DNA from: Agarilytica sp033852165
Lineage (GTDB): Bacteria > Pseudomonadota > Gammaproteobacteria > Pseudomonadales > Cellvibrionaceae
Assembly: GCA_033852165.1 (NCBI GenBank)
Contig: JAWSUZ010000029.1
Span: 1 to 64,000, forward strand
Length of the DNA stretch: 64,000 nucleotides
Direction: 5' to 3'
Shown here: positions 63,188 through 64,000 of the stretch, piece by piece
Numbering within the stretch: the stretch's first letter is position 1
How the letters are laid out: each line of letters begins with the position of its first letter
The notes under the pieces: model-generated
What the model saw: only the letters and a program-made list of their open reading frames with translations
What the model was told of the DNA's origin: nothing
The model's database searches: none
Translations under genes and position numbers: made by a program

Positions 63188-64000
63188 ATGAGCGATACCG
63201 CACTAAAGGCTTTTCCAGCAAGACTTCCCCAGCTCATCAACGGCGAATGGAAGCCAAGTAAAGCAAGTGAAACTATCCCAGTTACTAACCCCGCAACCCA
63301 GGAAGTTCTGACTCTGGCCCCCTGTGCGACGCACGAAGAAATCACCTCAGCGATTACATCCGCAACAACGGCGTTTGAGTCGTGGAAAGAAACCCCAGCA
63401 CCCGTTCGCGCTCGCCTGATGCTGAATTATCAACACTTGTTAAAAGAACATCATGACGAACTTGCCACGATATTATCACTGGAAACCGGCAAAACCTTCG
63501 AAGACGCCAAAGGCGATGTTTGGCGCGGCATAGAAGTCGTTGAACATGCCTGCAATATCGCATCGTTAATGATGGGAGAAACCGTTGAAAATGTCGCACG
63601 TTCAATCGACTGTTATTCCTATATGCAACCCTTAGGCGTATGCGCTGGCATTACGCCATTTAACTTCCCCGCCATGATTCCACTGTGGATGTTTCCTCTG
63701 GCAATCGCCTGCGGTAATACCTTTATTTTAAAACCCTCAGAACAAGATCCGTTAACCCCCACACGTTTAGCCGAATTGTTCGAACAAGCTGGCGCCCCCA
63801 AAGGGGTATTACAGGTTATTCACGGCGCTAAGGAACAAGTCGATCACTTACTCACACATCCCGACATAAAAGCGATTTCTTTTGTTGGCTCGGTTAATGT
63901 CGGGCAATCGATTTACCGTACAGCAACAGATAACCTTAAACGCGTACAAGCATTTGTCGGCGCTAAAAATCATATGGTCGTGATGCCCGACGCCAGTAAA
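63188..64000 (+). CDS. mmsA: CoA-acylating methylmalonate-semialdehyde dehydrogenase (3' end outside window)
   Basis: An open frame of 271 codons runs from the ATG at 63188 to the window edge. The protein shows the aldehyde dehydrogenase N-terminal half: LINGEWKPSKASETIPVTNPAT, the GITPFNFPAMIPLWMFP block and ILKPSEQDP for NAD binding. The segment RVQAFVGAKNHMVVMPDA is a hallmark of MmsA/IolA enzymes. These convert methylmalonate or malonate semialdehyde to propionyl-CoA or acetyl-CoA in valine or inositol breakdown. The catalytic cysteine lies beyond the window. It is divergent from the AraC gene. Confidence 0.92.
   Translation, partial: MSDTALKAFPARLPQLINGEWKPSKASETIPVTNPATQEVLTLAPCATHEEITSAITSATTAFESWKETPAPVRARLMLNYQHLLKEHHDELATILSLETGKTFEDAKGDVWRGIEVVEHACNIASLMMGETVENVARSIDCYSYMQPLGVCAGITPFNFPAMIPLWMFPLAIACGNTFILKPSEQDPLTPTRLAELFEQAGAPKGVLQVIHGAKEQVDHLLTHPDIKAISFVGSVNVGQSIYRTATDNLKRVQAFVGAKNHMVVMPDASK

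Overview
The window looks like a chromosomal segment of a marine-type gammaproteobacterium, most likely from the Cellvibrionales/Pseudomonadales side. That placement is inferred from gene order (the rpmF-plsX-fabDG-acpP-fabF-pabC-mltG-tmk and holB-pilZ-tatD blocks, MJ1255/VC2487-type glycosyltransferase, YciO-RNase AM-scpAB-rluB) and from protein style, not from a database search. No rRNA, tRNA, insertion sequence, prophage or CRISPR array was seen.

Layout. 1-1108: no convincing gene. 1109-9917: GAF/AraC regulator, Bcp peroxiredoxin, malate dehydrogenase, dimeric dUTPase, a frameshifted PAP2 phosphatase with a glycosyltransferase, then tatD, pilZ-domain gene and holB, and a RluA-type gene on the opposite strand. 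9945-17839: a long minus-strand fatty-acid/ribosome/cell-wall operon running yceD, rpmF, plsX, fabD, fabG, acpP, fabF, pabC, mltG, tmk. 17935-20974: Maf, DgkA, flavodoxin and a GGDEF protein. 21403-43586: a single minus-strand Tad (type IVc) pilus locus of about 18 genes. 44430-54846: GtrA, rluB, scpB, scpA, yciO, RNase AM on the minus strand, then VC0807-like, yciI, ygiM-like, ppiA, pdxJ, CBS and TrmH genes on the plus strand. 55006-61846: MFS carrier, the moxR-DUF58-TgpA set, a DUF4124 protein and a PcaC-like protein. 62134-64000: an AraC regulator divergent from a methylmalonate-semialdehyde dehydrogenase gene that runs off the window.

The outstanding feature is the Tad locus. In transcription order it encodes a secreted protein, the Flp pilin, a TadG-like coiled-coil protein, a TadE-like pseudopilin, a secreted protein, a 67-residue mini-pseudopilin, CpaB, a secretin, a TadA ATPase with an N-terminal FHA domain, TadB, TadC, a lipoprotein, a DUF192 protein, a TPR lipoprotein (TadD-like) and an OmpA/DUF4892 protein. 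The operon then ends in a 2352-residue protein that starts as a TadE-type prepilin (class III leader and transmembrane helix), continues through an acidic linker into a full RHS/YD-repeat shell with the two-aspartate self-cleavage signature, and finishes in a large variable C-terminus containing a PD-(D/E)XK-like nuclease core. Two small genes follow directly, the first only 2 nt after the toxin stop, as expected for immunity genes. The simplest reading is a polymorphic toxin carried or exported by a Tad pilus, with the pseudopilin domain as trafficking module. tadZ and a tadV-type prepilin peptidase are not in the locus, so a peptidase must come from elsewhere.

Other points worth attention: pdxJ appears to start at ATT; ScpA and ScpB both carry long acidic disordered extensions; the PAP2 gene is split by a -1 shift; G8 tracts sit inside a pilus gene and the RNase AM gene; 10-bp-phased ATTAC repeats lie upstream of the Tad operon; and a G-quadruplex-type tract lies in front of moxR.
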